A DNA stretch of 64,000 bases from Thalassospira australica (GTDB lineage: Bacteria > Pseudomonadota > Alphaproteobacteria > Rhodospirillales > Thalassospiraceae). Every line of letters begins with the position of its first letter. Position 1 is the stretch's first letter. The notes beneath the pieces were generated by a model. It did not search any database. It was not told the DNA's origin and saw nothing but the letters and a program-made list of their open reading frames with translations. Below, piece after piece: positions 45,925-58,725 of this stretch. A program made the translations under genes and the position numbers. The stretch spans positions 186,001 through 250,000 of the forward strand of contig NZ_JRJE01000009.1 in NCBI RefSeq assembly GCF_000763295.1, given 5' to 3'.

Positions 45925-47551
45925 AACGGAAGAAAACCTTAAACCAAAGATCACCGTTATCGGTGTCGGTGGTGCTGGCGGCAACGCCGTTAACAACATG
46001 ATCGCGTCCGAACTCGAAGGATGCGACTTTGTTGTTGCCAACACCGACTCACAAGCCCTGACCCAGACCAAAGCCACGCGCAAGATGCAGCTTGGCCGCA
46101 AGATCACCCAAGGGTTGGGCGCGGGCGCACGTCCTGATGCAGGCAGTGCCGCCGCAGAAGAATCCATTGAAGACATTCAGGCACAGCTTGAAGGCAGCCA
46201 CATGGTATTCATCACCGCCGGTATGGGCGGTGGTACGGGTACCGGTGCAGCCCCGGTCATTGCACGCGCGGCCAAAGAGGCCGGCATCCTGACCGTTGGT
46301 GTCGTTACCAAACCGTTCCATTTCGAAGGCACGCGCCGTATGCGCACTGCCGAACAGGGTATCGAACAGCTTCAGCAGTATGTTGACACCCTGATCATCA
46401 TTCCAAACCAGAACCTGTTCCGGGTTGCGAATGAGAAAACAACCTTCGCAGATGCCTTCCAGATGGCAGACGATGTCCTGCGCAATGGTGTGCGTTCGAT
46501 TACTGACCTTATGATGGTTCCGGGTCTTGTGAACCTTGACTTTGCCGATATCCGCACTGTTATGAGCGAGATGGGTAAAGCCATGATGGGCACCGGCGAG
46601 GCATCCGGCGAGAAACGCGCGCTTGAAGCTGCCGAAGCAGCCATCGCAAATCCGCTGCTTGAAGATGCATCGATGAAGGGCGCACGTGCTGTCCTTATCA
46701 ACATCACCGGCGGCATGGACATGGCCCTTTATGAAGTCGACGAAGCTGCGAACCGTATTCGCGAAGAAGTTGCTTCAGAGGCCAATATCATCTTCGGCTC
46801 AACATTCGACCCGACCATCGAAGGCGCACTGCGTGTTTCCGTCGTGGCAACCGGCATCGACGCCGAAGAAGTCCGTCGTCCGCAGCCGACCACCGTATCT
46901 GTTGCACAACCTGTTGCCTCCCAGCAGTCAGAAAAACCGGCAGCCGCCCCGTCCTTTGGGCAGCATGGTGTTGGTAATGCTGCTGCCGCAGCTGAACACA
47001 CCGGTGCTGGCGACTATGCCGGTGGCGGATCGGTTGATCACATCCCGGCGGAACGTTTTGCCGCGACCGGCAGCGCACAGCAGCCGGAACTCAGCCAACA
47101 GGCAGAAGCACAAGAAACCGGTTCAATTGAAATGGGCCAGACGGTTCTGAAACCGAAGCCGGTGCTGCGCGCTGACAAACCGATGGAAAAAACCAACAGC
47201 AACGGTGACATGGCGTTCATTCCGCCGCGCGCCGTTACACCGAGCGAGGCCGAACGCCCGCAGCCAAGCAACCCGGACGTGTTCGAAGCCGCAGACGCAC
47301 AGAATGCAACCTCTCCGCGTTCGGTGCTGAGCAGCCTGTTTGGCAAAAATAAAACCGCCAAGGAACCACATCAGCATGCGGAGCCAAGAGTCTCGCAACC
47401 GCAGGCACCTGCCCCGCGCCAGACTGAAATGCCCCTTGGCGAAGACAGCGAAACTGTCATGAAGAAGGAGCCCACTTCCCGGGGCAAGACGCAGAATGCG
47501 TCTGACGACCTTCTTGAAATTCCGGCCTTCCTTCGTCGTCAGGCAAACTGA
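45896..47551 (+). CDS. ftsZ: Cell division protein FtsZ
   Basis: This 551-residue tubulin-like GTPase forms the division ring. The core (about 15-330) has [12 protein letters not shown] and the tubulin signature [11 protein letters not shown] near 105-115. A long disordered linker of about 200 residues, rich in Gln, Ala, Pro and Glu, follows. The conserved C-terminal peptide, ending [11 protein letters not shown], binds FtsA. The long linker is common in alphaproteobacteria. GGAGAGGAAGAG just upstream gives a strong ribosome site. A strong terminator ends the transcript. Confidence 0.97.
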   Translation: MSTINFSVPETEENLKPKITVIGVGGAGGNAVNNMIASELEGCDFVVANTDSQALTQTKATRKMQLGRKITQGLGAGARPDAGSAAAEESIEDIQAQLEGSHMVFITAGMGGGTGTGAAPVIARAAKEAGILTVGVVTKPFHFEGTRRMRTAEQGIEQLQQYVDTLIIIPNQNLFRVANEKTTFADAFQMADDVLRNGVRSITDLMMVPGLVNLDFADIRTVMSEMGKAMMGTGEASGEKRALEAAEAAIANPLLEDASMKGARAVLINITGGMDMALYEVDEAANRIREEVASEANIIFGSTFDPTIEGALRVSVVATGIDAEEVRRPQPTTVSVAQPVASQQSEKPAAAPSFGQHGVGNAAAAAEHTGAGDYAGGGSVDHIPAERFAATGSAQQPELSQQAEAQETGSIEMGQTVLKPKPVLRADKPMEKTNSNGDMAFIPPRAVTPSEAERPQPSNPDVFEAADAQNATSPRSVLSSLFGKNKTAKEPHQHAEPRVSQPQAPAPRQTEMPLGEDSETVMKKEPTSRGKTQNASDDLLEIPAFLRRQAN

Positions 47552-47566
47552 CGACGATCTCCGCGC

Positions 47567-47601
47567 AAAAAAGGGGAAGGCTGATGGCCTTCCCCTTTTT
47601 T
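47567..47601 (+). terminator. Rho-independent terminator after ftsZ
   Basis: A stem of AAAAAGGGGAAGGC with GCCTTCCCCTTTTT and a short loop ends in a T-run, 15 nt past the ftsZ stop. It closes the main dcw transcript. Confidence 0.92.
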
Positions 47602-47872
47602 ATCGACACCAGAACATTTGACGCATTCAATTCCCGTTTGTGATATCGCGCACCGTACCAGGCGATTGCAAACGTAACAGTCGGCCACGCAGAACACGCA
47701 TTTATCATTTAATATCAATATATTACACAGTTTACAAAGCGTAACAAAGAGTGATTTGAGTGATTGTTCTTTCATCGGTAATGTCTGAAACTAACAAAGC
47801 AGGAGCCATTGGCTTTAAACATGCTTTGACCTTGATAGATGACAAACTGAATGACCTGATTTGGGGGTTCCT
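47602..47872. other. A/T-rich leader region of lpxC
   Basis: After the ftsZ terminator this stretch contains an A/T-rich block at 47700-47735 and a 9-bp near-perfect direct repeat, GAGTGATTT / GAGTGATTG, at 47749-47766. The lpxC promoter should be here; I cannot fix its boxes. Confidence 0.4.
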
Positions 47873-48841
47873 GTGAACAACATTGCCGATCTTAGTGCTG
47901 CCATTGGGCGGTCGAACATTTCGGGCGACGATTATGTGTCCCAGCGCACATTGAAAGCGTCCATCGGCTGTGCGGGTGTTGGATTGCATTCCGGTCAGAA
48001 AATCCGAATCACATTGCACCCTGCCCCGGCAAATCATGGCATCGTATTTCGCCGCACGGACCTGGATGACCAGCCGTTGTTCCCGGCACGTTACGATGGT
48101 GTGATTGATACCCGACTTTGCACCTGCCTGGGTGATGCTTCCAGGGGCATCAAGATTGGCACCATCGAACATCTGATGGCCGCCCTTGCCGGTTCGCGCA
48201 TTGATAACGTTTTGATCGATATTGATGCCGATGAAGTTCCGGTCATGGATGGCAGTTCTGCACCGTTTAATTTCCTGATCGATTGCGTCGGGATCGAAGA
48301 ACTTGACGCGCCGCGTCAGGTCATCGAAGTCCTGAAGCCGGTTGAAGTCGAATTTAACGGCTGCACCGCACGCATTGAACCGGCCAACGGCTTTGAGATT
48401 GATTTCGAAATCGACTTTGCAAGCAAGGCCATCGCTAATCAACGCATGAGCGTCAAGTTCGATGATGGCGTGTTCGTTGCCAATATCGCACGTGCGCGGA
48501 CCTTTGGCTTCCTCCATGAAGTTGAAGCCATGCGTTCAGCTGGTCTGGCGCGGGGCGGCTCGTTGGAAAACGCTGTGGTGTTGTCTGGCGATGAAGTCAT
48601 GAACGAAGAAGGCTTGCGCTACGACGACGAATTTGTCCGCCACAAAATCCTCGATGCGCTGGGCGATCTTTATACCGCCGGCCTGCAACTGCAGGGCAAA
48701 GTCACCGCCTATAAATCGGGTCATCACGTCAACAACCTGCTGCTTCGGGCGCTGTTGGCTGACGAAACCGCCTATCAGGTTGTTCCGCTGTCCAAGGCAT
48801 CGCTTCGCGGCGTTGCCGAGCCGGTTCTTGCCACGGCGTAA
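47873..48841 (+). CDS. lpxC: UDP-3-O-acyl-N-acetylglucosamine deacetylase
   Basis: This 322-residue zinc enzyme performs the first committed step of lipid A synthesis. Zinc ligands are in EHLMAALAG and in HKILDALGDLYTAG, and the catalytic histidine is in YKSGHHVNNLLLRALL. GTG 47873 lies 5-9 nt after a GGGGG run; TTG 47861 is an in-frame alternative that would add four residues. It has its own leader and terminator. Confidence 0.95.
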   Translation: MNNIADLSAAIGRSNISGDDYVSQRTLKASIGCAGVGLHSGQKIRITLHPAPANHGIVFRRTDLDDQPLFPARYDGVIDTRLCTCLGDASRGIKIGTIEHLMAALAGSRIDNVLIDIDADEVPVMDGSSAPFNFLIDCVGIEELDAPRQVIEVLKPVEVEFNGCTARIEPANGFEIDFEIDFASKAIANQRMSVKFDDGVFVANIARARTFGFLHEVEAMRSAGLARGGSLENAVVLSGDEVMNEEGLRYDDEFVRHKILDALGDLYTAGLQLQGKVTAYKSGHHVNNLLLRALLADETAYQVVPLSKASLRGVAEPVLATA

Positions 48842-48868
48842 GCGAACGTGACACAGGTCAGAGATATC

Positions 48869-48899
48869 AAAAACGGCGCCCCCTGTGGTCGCCGTTTTT
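48869..48899 (+). terminator. Rho-independent terminator after lpxC
   Basis: A 10-bp stem, AAAAACGGCG / CGCCGTTTTT, with an 11-nt loop lies 28 nt past the lpxC stop and ends in TTTTT. Confidence 0.88.
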
Positions 48900-49064
48900 G
48901 TCGTTATGGCCAGCTTTCTCCACCCGCATCAAAGCGGCAACTCCTGACTTGGCGATAAAAGTCACAATTGGACGACACAACTACTTGCCCAAGGACGCCC
49001 TTCACATGATATAGTCCGGCGGATTTTCCGGTAAGTACGCCACAAATTTCAAGGATAGGTCACA

Positions 49065-49889
49065 GTGCTAAGTACCGTTCGCGCCAAACAGATCATTGCA
49101 ACTTGCGGCATGGCCCTTTTGCTTGCCGCCTGCTCAAGCAATGAGGCACCGGAATATGTCGAACGTCCGGTCTCCGAACTGTACAACAATGCGCAGGACC
49201 TGTTGGATGCCAAAGAATATCAAAAGGCCGCCCAGGCATTTGACGAAGTCGAACGCCAGCACCCTTATTCTGTATGGGCGACCAAAGCGACCCTGATGTC
49301 GGCTTATTCGTATTATCAGGACAATGAATACGATGATGCGATCAATGCACTGGATCGTTTTATTTCGTTGCACCCGGCAAACCCGGATGTGCCATACGCC
49401 TATTACCTGAAGGCGCTGTCCTACTACGAACAGATTTCCGATGTGGGCCGCGATCAGCAGATGACCCAGCATGCGATGGACTCGCTTGATGATGTCATTC
49501 GCCGTTTCCCCGACAGCAAATATGCCCGTGACGCAAAGCTTAAAAAGGACCTGACGGTCGATCACCTTGCGGGCAAGGAAATGAATGTTGGCCGCTACTA
49601 TCAGGAACGAAATGAATTTCTGGCAGCAATCAACCGGTTCAAATCGGTAATTGAAAACTATCAGACCACGACCCATGTTCCCGAAGCACTTGCCCGCCTG
49701 ACCGAATGTTACCTTGCACTTGGTCTTGAAGGTGAAGCCAAGCGGACAGCATCCGTTCTGGGCCATAACTTCCCAGGCAGCGAATATTATAGCGAATCCT
49801 ATAGCCTTCTTGTTGGCGAAGACGCCCCGGAACGCGAAGAAAAAAGCTGGTGGGACGAAACAACCAGCTCGATCTCCGATCTGTTCTGA
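49065..49889 (+). CDS. bamD: Outer membrane assembly lipoprotein BamD
   Basis: The 274-residue lipoprotein has a signal peptide ending in the lipobox LAAC, with Cys23 to be lipidated. Five TPR-like repeats follow (LYNNAQDLLDAKEYQKAAQAF, YSYYQDNEYDDAINALDRFI, HPANPDVPYAYYLKALSYY and others). BamD works with BamA to insert beta-barrel proteins into the outer membrane. The start is GTG 49065 with AAGGAT upstream. The order lpxC-bamD-recN-ligA is familiar in alphaproteobacteria. Confidence 0.95.
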   Translation: MLSTVRAKQIIATCGMALLLAACSSNEAPEYVERPVSELYNNAQDLLDAKEYQKAAQAFDEVERQHPYSVWATKATLMSAYSYYQDNEYDDAINALDRFISLHPANPDVPYAYYLKALSYYEQISDVGRDQQMTQHAMDSLDDVIRRFPDSKYARDAKLKKDLTVDHLAGKEMNVGRYYQERNEFLAAINRFKSVIENYQTTTHVPEALARLTECYLALGLEGEAKRTASVLGHNFPGSEYYSESYSLLVGEDAPEREEKSWWDETTSSISDLF

Positions 49890-50145
49890 TCCTTAATCGG
49901 TTAATCAGGGATCGCCCCCAGGTTTCCTTGACAATCTGCGCTTTCCCGATATAGAACACAACAGGAACAACCTGTGATTTAACTTTGTGTTGCAGGGCTT
50001 TGACAACATACCGCCTTTGACGCCCTATGATTGTCATTTGGCCTTCGCAAAGCTTGCAAGCAGGGGCATGATTGGGCACTCTGCAAATCACAACAAGTTT
50101 GGCTGAACCTGTCTGCTGCTCCGTTAACAACATCAGAACCCAGCA

Positions 50146-53966
<3,821 letters not shown>

Positions 53967-53993
53967 GACCGTTATCAAAAGGGAAGTGTGCTG

Positions 53994-54386
53994 ATGGAAG
54001 ACCTTGGAAATTTCTTTCGCCGTTATGTCGACGCCCATCTAAAGCTGGAAGAAAATGCACTTGATGAGTTCTTTCATTTCCCGTGCTTGATAAACGACCT
54101 GTCTGGCGTACATGCAATTGCCAATTCTTCGGATCTGCACACGTACCATCACTCTTTCTTTGACGAACTGAAAAACGCCGATCTTGCCAAGGCAAAATCC
54201 ATGCTGGTTGAACAACACTCAGCACTGCCTGGTGGGGCACGTGTGATTGTGTCCTTCCGCTTTGGCAATTCTGAAAACAATCTGATTTTTGATTGCGACT
54301 ACGCCTTTGCCCTTCTGAAACAGGACGAACAGTGGAAAGTCGTTTTCGCACAGCTTGACGAGATCCGCTACAGCGACCTCTATTAA
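53994..54386 (+). CDS. Small NTF2-like hypothetical protein
   Basis: The 130-residue protein resembles the NTF2-like/SnoaL cone fold: an N-terminal helix (EDLGNFFRRYVDAHLKLEENAL), aromatic strands in the middle (FHFPCLINDLSGVHAI), and alternating strands at the end (RVIVSFRFGN, then DCDYAFALLKQDEQWKVVFAQLDEI). No catalytic residues are obvious. ATG 53994 has AAGGGAAG upstream; GTG 53988 is possible. It follows ligA by 27 nt and may be co-transcribed with it. Confidence 0.65.
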   Translation: MEDLGNFFRRYVDAHLKLEENALDEFFHFPCLINDLSGVHAIANSSDLHTYHHSFFDELKNADLAKAKSMLVEQHSALPGGARVIVSFRFGNSENNLIFDCDYAFALLKQDEQWKVVFAQLDEIRYSDLY

Positions 54387-54448
54387 CAAGGGCCGTTTCC
54401 TTACAGGCGGCTTTGCGCAACCATCCTGTCCACCACCCCAGGAACCGA

Positions 54449-55663
54449 TTATTCTTTGCCGTTATCCTCAACGGCTGGCTCTGTATCTTCCGGCGGGGTG
54501 GCTATCGGGCCAAGAACACGTTCGACAATGGCGGGATCGCTCACAAAAGCCGATAATCCATATCCCTGACAATATCGCACACCCGCATTTATTGCCGCTT
54601 CAAGATGCTCTACGGTTTCGCAGCGCGAGCAAATAATCTTCGCCCTTACTTCTGGTGAACATTTTGACAACACGTCATAAAGGTCCGCCCCCTCAAGAGG
54701 GGAAACATGGACCTTTAGAGATTGGCATACAGCGATTTCTTCTTCGGACAGACTATGCAATTGCGACACTGAAATCCCATCCAGAGCCAGGGCGATACCC
54801 TCTTTTTGCAAACTTGCAAGAATTCTGTTTCTGGTCGCACTGTTTTGCTGCCAGGTCACCAAATCCATCTCAAGTGTAAGCTGTTCAAGTCTTTGATATG
54901 GAAGCGACTTTACCACTTTTTCGAAGTTGCTGCTTACTACGGCAACCGGGTTCAAATTAACAAATAGCCGTTTTTCCCAAATAGCGTCATCAACGGCAAG
55001 ATGGGAAAGCACCCGGTTATCAAGCAGTTCGGTGAACCGTGAAAACATCCACGGATTCTGAATAATATTCTTGCCTGTGACCTCGTCCATTGCCGCAATA
55101 GACACCCAGATTTCTTCGCCGAAGACACGTGGTTGCTGGTTCTTGGCAAGAGACCATATAAGCTGCCTGCGCAGATGCATCGACATATCTGCTTGCCCGA
55201 CAATCCGCTCAACTTCAACCAGTTCGGCCAATTGCCTGATATCTTCGGGGGGCTGTTGATAAAATTCCCGAAATACTTCGGCAAGTGCCTGTTTGCCACG
55301 CATTAGATACTGCGCGCAGCTTTGCGCAAATTCATTCGCACTGTTATCAAGATCAAAGTAACGGCTGTCAATTTTACCAAATCGATGCGACATCAGGAGG
55401 CTATTCAGCTCCGTAACGAACTGATCAACTGCCCGGCGTTCCGTGACAGGAAATATCAAGGAAATTGCGTTGCTTGACAGCAACCTGACCTTGAGGCCCT
55501 TGATATTCAGATCTTCGAAATACCGAACGAATGCACAGAAAACGGTTCTGTTATCTGCCGCCGGAACACCGGAGAAATCCAAAATAAGTGCTGCACGGTC
55601 CGGCTTCTGCAAATCAGCTTTAGCAATACCATCAAACAGCACTTTTGGAATCTTGTCGTCCAT
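54449..55663 (-). CDS. Degenerate EAL-domain protein
   Basis: The 404-residue protein has a C-terminal part (about 195-395) that follows the EAL barrel: LTLEMDLVTW in strand position, ALDGISVSQLHSLSEE, LKVHVSPLEG, and ICSRCETVEHLEAAINAGVRYCQGYGLSAF, which matches the end of EAL domains. The EAL triad and the metal-binding Glu/Asp residues are not seen, so it probably does not cleave c-di-GMP but may bind it or act as a scaffold. The N-terminal ~190 residues are not recognised. I set the start at ATG 55663, which has GAGG 6 nt upstream; a TTG at 55693 is also in frame. Confidence 0.7.
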   Translation of the reverse strand: MDDKIPKVLFDGIAKADLQKPDRAALILDFSGVPAADNRTVFCAFVRYFEDLNIKGLKVRLLSSNAISLIFPVTERRAVDQFVTELNSLLMSHRFGKIDSRYFDLDNSANEFAQSCAQYLMRGKQALAEVFREFYQQPPEDIRQLAELVEVERIVGQADMSMHLRRQLIWSLAKNQQPRVFGEEIWVSIAAMDEVTGKNIIQNPWMFSRFTELLDNRVLSHLAVDDAIWEKRLFVNLNPVAVVSSNFEKVVKSLPYQRLEQLTLEMDLVTWQQNSATRNRILASLQKEGIALALDGISVSQLHSLSEEEIAVCQSLKVHVSPLEGADLYDVLSKCSPEVRAKIICSRCETVEHLEAAINAGVRYCQGYGLSAFVSDPAIVERVLGPIATPPEDTEPAVEDNGKE

Positions 55664-56025
55664 CAATAACCTCATCGGTGCATCTTGCGACAAAGAAAAC
55701 TTTTGAAAAGCTTAGGCCATTAACATTTAAACGATAGAGGCTTCACCAACGTCGCGTTTGAACGTTAACACATTCCAATGCTGTAAAAAATCTTCCGTTT
55801 TCGCCCGGCGGCCCCAGGCGGCCGGTGAACTAAGTGAACCACAATACGCCAAACGTCCATTTTCAGCATTGATCTAGATGCTTGTATATGTCGGAATTCA
55901 CCGCGTCCGTTTTTAAATGCAATCGATAAGCTGTCCGAATTTGGCCGTGATCCACAAAGACAACTGCTATACTTCTGACGGCATGGAATTATTTTTGGCC
56001 AGAAAAATGAAAGAGGCAAATCATA
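55664..56025. other. Divergent intergenic region (EAL-like / thermonuclease)
   Basis: About 360 bp separate two divergent genes and should contain both promoters. I see no clear boxes, palindrome or supported ORF in it. Confidence 0.4.
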
Positions 56026-56595
56026 ATGCCTATTCGCCGATTTCTGAATTGTCCCGTATCAAGAAGATATAAGCTAATAAGCACACTTTTTTTCCTGGCG
56101 ATCCTGTCTCCGTTTGCCCAGGCGGACGAGACGTTCAATGATCTGACGGGCCCTGCCCGTGCGATTGATGCCGATACGCTTGAATTTGGCTTCAAACGCA
56201 TTGACCTTTGGGGCGCTGACGCAATGAATCGCTTCCAGAAATGTCTGGTCAATGGCCAAAGCACGGCTTGTGGTGCCGAAGCATGGCAAATCACCACCAA
56301 TCTTCTGGTCGCAACACCAATCACCTGTGAAATACGTGGCAAGAACCGTTATCATCGCAACATGGCGGTCTGCCGTAATGCCAATGGTGTTGATATCGGG
56401 CAAAGCCTGATCCTGCGTGGCATGGCCGTTGCCCGCCCCGATCAAATGCCAGAATATGAAACGGTGGAGGCCCGCGCCAGACAAGCGCGCACCGGCGTCT
56501 GGGCCGGAGAATTCATTGATCCGCTTAAATGGCGTCGCGGCGAACGCCTGCCCGAACACGAAATTGAAATTCGACGCTGGCAACGCGACGAATAA
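56026..56595 (+). CDS. Secreted thermonuclease (SNase) family protein
   Basis: The 189-residue protein has a signal peptide (hydrophobic 17-30, cleavage likely after AQA at 33). The SNase-like OB fold shows in ARAIDADTLEFGFKRIDLWGADA, then CEIRGKNRYHRNMAVCRNANGVDIGQSLILRGMAVA, and a final ARQARTGVWAGEF. Staphylococcal-type nucleases cleave DNA and RNA with calcium; here some active-site positions look altered, so activity is not assured. GAGG lies upstream of the ATG. It converges with the next gene, 21 bp away. Confidence 0.82.
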   Translation: MPIRRFLNCPVSRRYKLISTLFFLAILSPFAQADETFNDLTGPARAIDADTLEFGFKRIDLWGADAMNRFQKCLVNGQSTACGAEAWQITTNLLVATPITCEIRGKNRYHRNMAVCRNANGVDIGQSLILRGMAVARPDQMPEYETVEARARQARTGVWAGEFIDPLKWRRGERLPEHEIEIRRWQRDE

Positions 56596-56616
56596 CCCCC
56601 TCGGTTCGGTATCATC

Positions 56617-57606
56617 TTATTCGCCAGAACGACCGCCCGATGCAAATGGTCGCGCCAACAGCCGACCAAGCCCGGCCAACGTAAAACTGTTTTTCAGCGA
56701 CGCTACACCTGCTGTGACCACGACAAACCCGATGAATTGCGGGATTGTCAACACCTCGCCCAAGAACAGCCAAGCCGCAAAGAACGTCAGCGCTGGGCCT
56801 GATAGTGAAATCAGCGACGCCTGCGTTGCGCCCATTCTGCGAATGCCTTCATAAAGCAAAAAGAACGGGATCACGGTGCAGAAAATCGAAATTCCGGCCG
56901 TCCACATAATGCCCACGGGATTGAGGTTAAGCGGGTTTTGCGTAATCAGCGCATAAACCAACATACACACCCCTGCCATGGTGTTGATCAGGGCGGCAAA
57001 ATGCATGGACCCGATTACCGAAATCATGCGCTGCCCAAAATACAGATAAATCGCATAGGTCAGCGCCGACCCGAACGCCCAGGCCGCACCGATCCAAAGC
57101 GAACCGGAAACCATGCCAAACCCGTCCGGTGCCAGGACAAGCATCAAGCCGACATACGTCACAACAAAACACGCGATTTGACGCAACGGCGGAAAACGAC
57201 GTTTATGCAGCGCTTCAAAAATCATGACGATGGCCGGAAATGTGAACAGCACAATCCGCGAAACCGTGACATCAATCAGGGAAACCGCGGTGAAATCAAA
57301 CAGGGCAGCAAGGAAGAATAACCCGCCATATAGACCACCCCATGCCAAATCCACCGGCTTCATTTTGCGTTCACCAGGCCGGTTCTTGCCAAATAACGCC
57401 ACACCGAGCCAAAAGAACGGCATCGCGATCAAAAAGCGCAATAACAACAACCCATCAACTGTCATGCCAGTGGCATAAACGAATTTGGCCAAAAGCCCCT
57501 TCATCGCAAGGGCAACGGTCGCTAGCAGGACAATTGTCAACGCGGAACTTACTGGCTTTGCAACCAGTTCTGTTTTGGCCAGTTCTGTTTTAGATTGTGT
57601 CGTCAT
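56617..57606 (-). CDS. DMT superfamily (EamA) transporter
   Basis: The 329-residue membrane protein has ten predicted helices and two EamA repeats: VALAMKGLLAKFVYATGMTVDGLLLLRF, FDFTAVSLIDVTVSRIVLFTFPAIVMIFEAL, and SLISLSGPALTFFAAWLFLGEVLT. It is likely a metabolite exporter. It is divergent from a LysR-type regulator gene, the usual pattern for a regulated exporter, with a 140-bp shared region. Confidence 0.9.
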   Translation of the reverse strand: MTTQSKTELAKTELVAKPVSSALTIVLLATVALAMKGLLAKFVYATGMTVDGLLLLRFLIAMPFFWLGVALFGKNRPGERKMKPVDLAWGGLYGGLFFLAALFDFTAVSLIDVTVSRIVLFTFPAIVMIFEALHKRRFPPLRQIACFVVTYVGLMLVLAPDGFGMVSGSLWIGAAWAFGSALTYAIYLYFGQRMISVIGSMHFAALINTMAGVCMLVYALITQNPLNLNPVGIMWTAGISIFCTVIPFFLLYEGIRRMGATQASLISLSGPALTFFAAWLFLGEVLTIPQFIGFVVVTAGVASLKNSFTLAGLGRLLARPFASGGRSGE

Positions 57607-57663
57607 GGGGCGATTTCCGGTCCTTTTCTGGTCGCTATAGTTACCCGCATAATGCCATTATTC

Positions 57664-57673
57664 AATTCGAATT
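57664..57673. promoter_or_regulatory. Palindrome between LysR and EamA genes
   Basis: AATTCGAATT is a 10-bp palindrome in an A/T-rich T-N11-A context. It is 58 bp from the transporter start and 74 bp from the regulator start, a fitting place for a LysR-type binding site. Confidence 0.4.
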
Positions 57674-57746
57674 AATTGCTATCAGATATCAGCTTTGGCT
57701 ATACCTTGAAGATATCGTTGAACGGAACCGCCAGGGGGCATCACGC

Positions 57747-58652
57747 ATGGACATCAAACAGCTCAGAAGTTTTGTTCATATTGCCGAACTGGGCAGCCTG
57801 TCACGCGCGGCAGAGCGATTGAACCTGTCTCAACCGGCCCTAAGCCGCCAACTCAACCTTTTGGAAGAAACCCTTGATACCAAATTGCTTGAACGCACAG
57901 GGCGCGGGGTCAAGCTTACTGCATCCGGGCAAATGCTTGCTGAACGGGCACGCGTTATTTTGACCGACCTTGCCCGGTTAGAGGCAGACCTGTCTGCGCG
58001 CAGCAGTAAAGTCACCGGCCACGTTCATGTCGGCGTACCGCCAAGTGCCGGGATCGTCATTACCGGCGCGCTGATCGAAACCCTGCGCGATCGCTTTCCC
58101 GATCTGAATGTGTCGGTCGCTGAAGATCTGACCGGTGATGTTCAGGAAGGGTTACTTTCCGGGCGCTTGGATATTGGCATTCTTCACGACGGCATGATTT
58201 CACGCAGCCTTCATTCCGAACCGCTTTGGCGTGAAGACCTGTTTCTGATTTCCCATCCTTCGCAAGTTGGCGAACAGGAAACCGAAATCGCATATGAAGA
58301 TGTTTTGTCTCTGCCCCTGATCATGCCGACCAACAAACACGGCTTGCGCGCCATGATGCAGGAAGCTGCCTTTCGCGCCGGTCGCCCCCTGACCCCGGTG
58401 GTCGAAGCCGACGCCCTTCGTGTCCTGGTCGATCTGGTACACCGGAATGTTGGTCATACGGTATTGCCCCGAAGCTCCCTTGTTCAGGAACTCTCGACGG
58501 GGCGCCTTCGGGCACGAAAAATCACAAATCCGGAACTGTCACGCAAGGTGATGCTTTCTTGGCAACATGACCGACCGCTCAGTCCCGGGGGAAAGGCGGT
58601 TGTCGATACGCTGCGTGATCTTGCCGGCACCGTTCCAATGGCCAATCAATAG
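57747..58652 (+). CDS. LysR family transcriptional regulator
   Basis: The 301-residue regulator has an N-terminal winged helix at about 1-60 (MDIKQLRSFVHIAELGSLSR, RLNLSQPALSRQLNLLEE) and a LysR substrate-binding domain from about 90 (SSKVTGHVHVGVPPSAGIVITGALIE). The ligand is unknown. I set the start at ATG 57747, with AGGGGGC upstream; this is the family start, and the 50-residue extension to 57597 is unrelated. It probably controls the divergent DMT transporter. Confidence 0.92.
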   Translation: MDIKQLRSFVHIAELGSLSRAAERLNLSQPALSRQLNLLEETLDTKLLERTGRGVKLTASGQMLAERARVILTDLARLEADLSARSSKVTGHVHVGVPPSAGIVITGALIETLRDRFPDLNVSVAEDLTGDVQEGLLSGRLDIGILHDGMISRSLHSEPLWREDLFLISHPSQVGEQETEIAYEDVLSLPLIMPTNKHGLRAMMQEAAFRAGRPLTPVVEADALRVLVDLVHRNVGHTVLPRSSLVQELSTGRLRARKITNPELSRKVMLSWQHDRPLSPGGKAVVDTLRDLAGTVPMANQ

Positions 58653-58663
58653 CAACCTTAAAC

Positions 58664-58701
58664 AACAACACCCGACCGGATGGATCCGATCGGGTGTTGT
58701 T
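58664..58701. terminator. Bidirectional terminator between LysR and aldo-keto reductase genes
   Basis: A perfect 12-bp stem, AACAACACCCGA / TCGGGTGTTGTT, with a 14-nt loop sits between convergent genes, with T-rich ends on both strands. Confidence 0.85.
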
Positions 58702-58725
58702 TACGTTTAGATATCTGTTCTTTGA

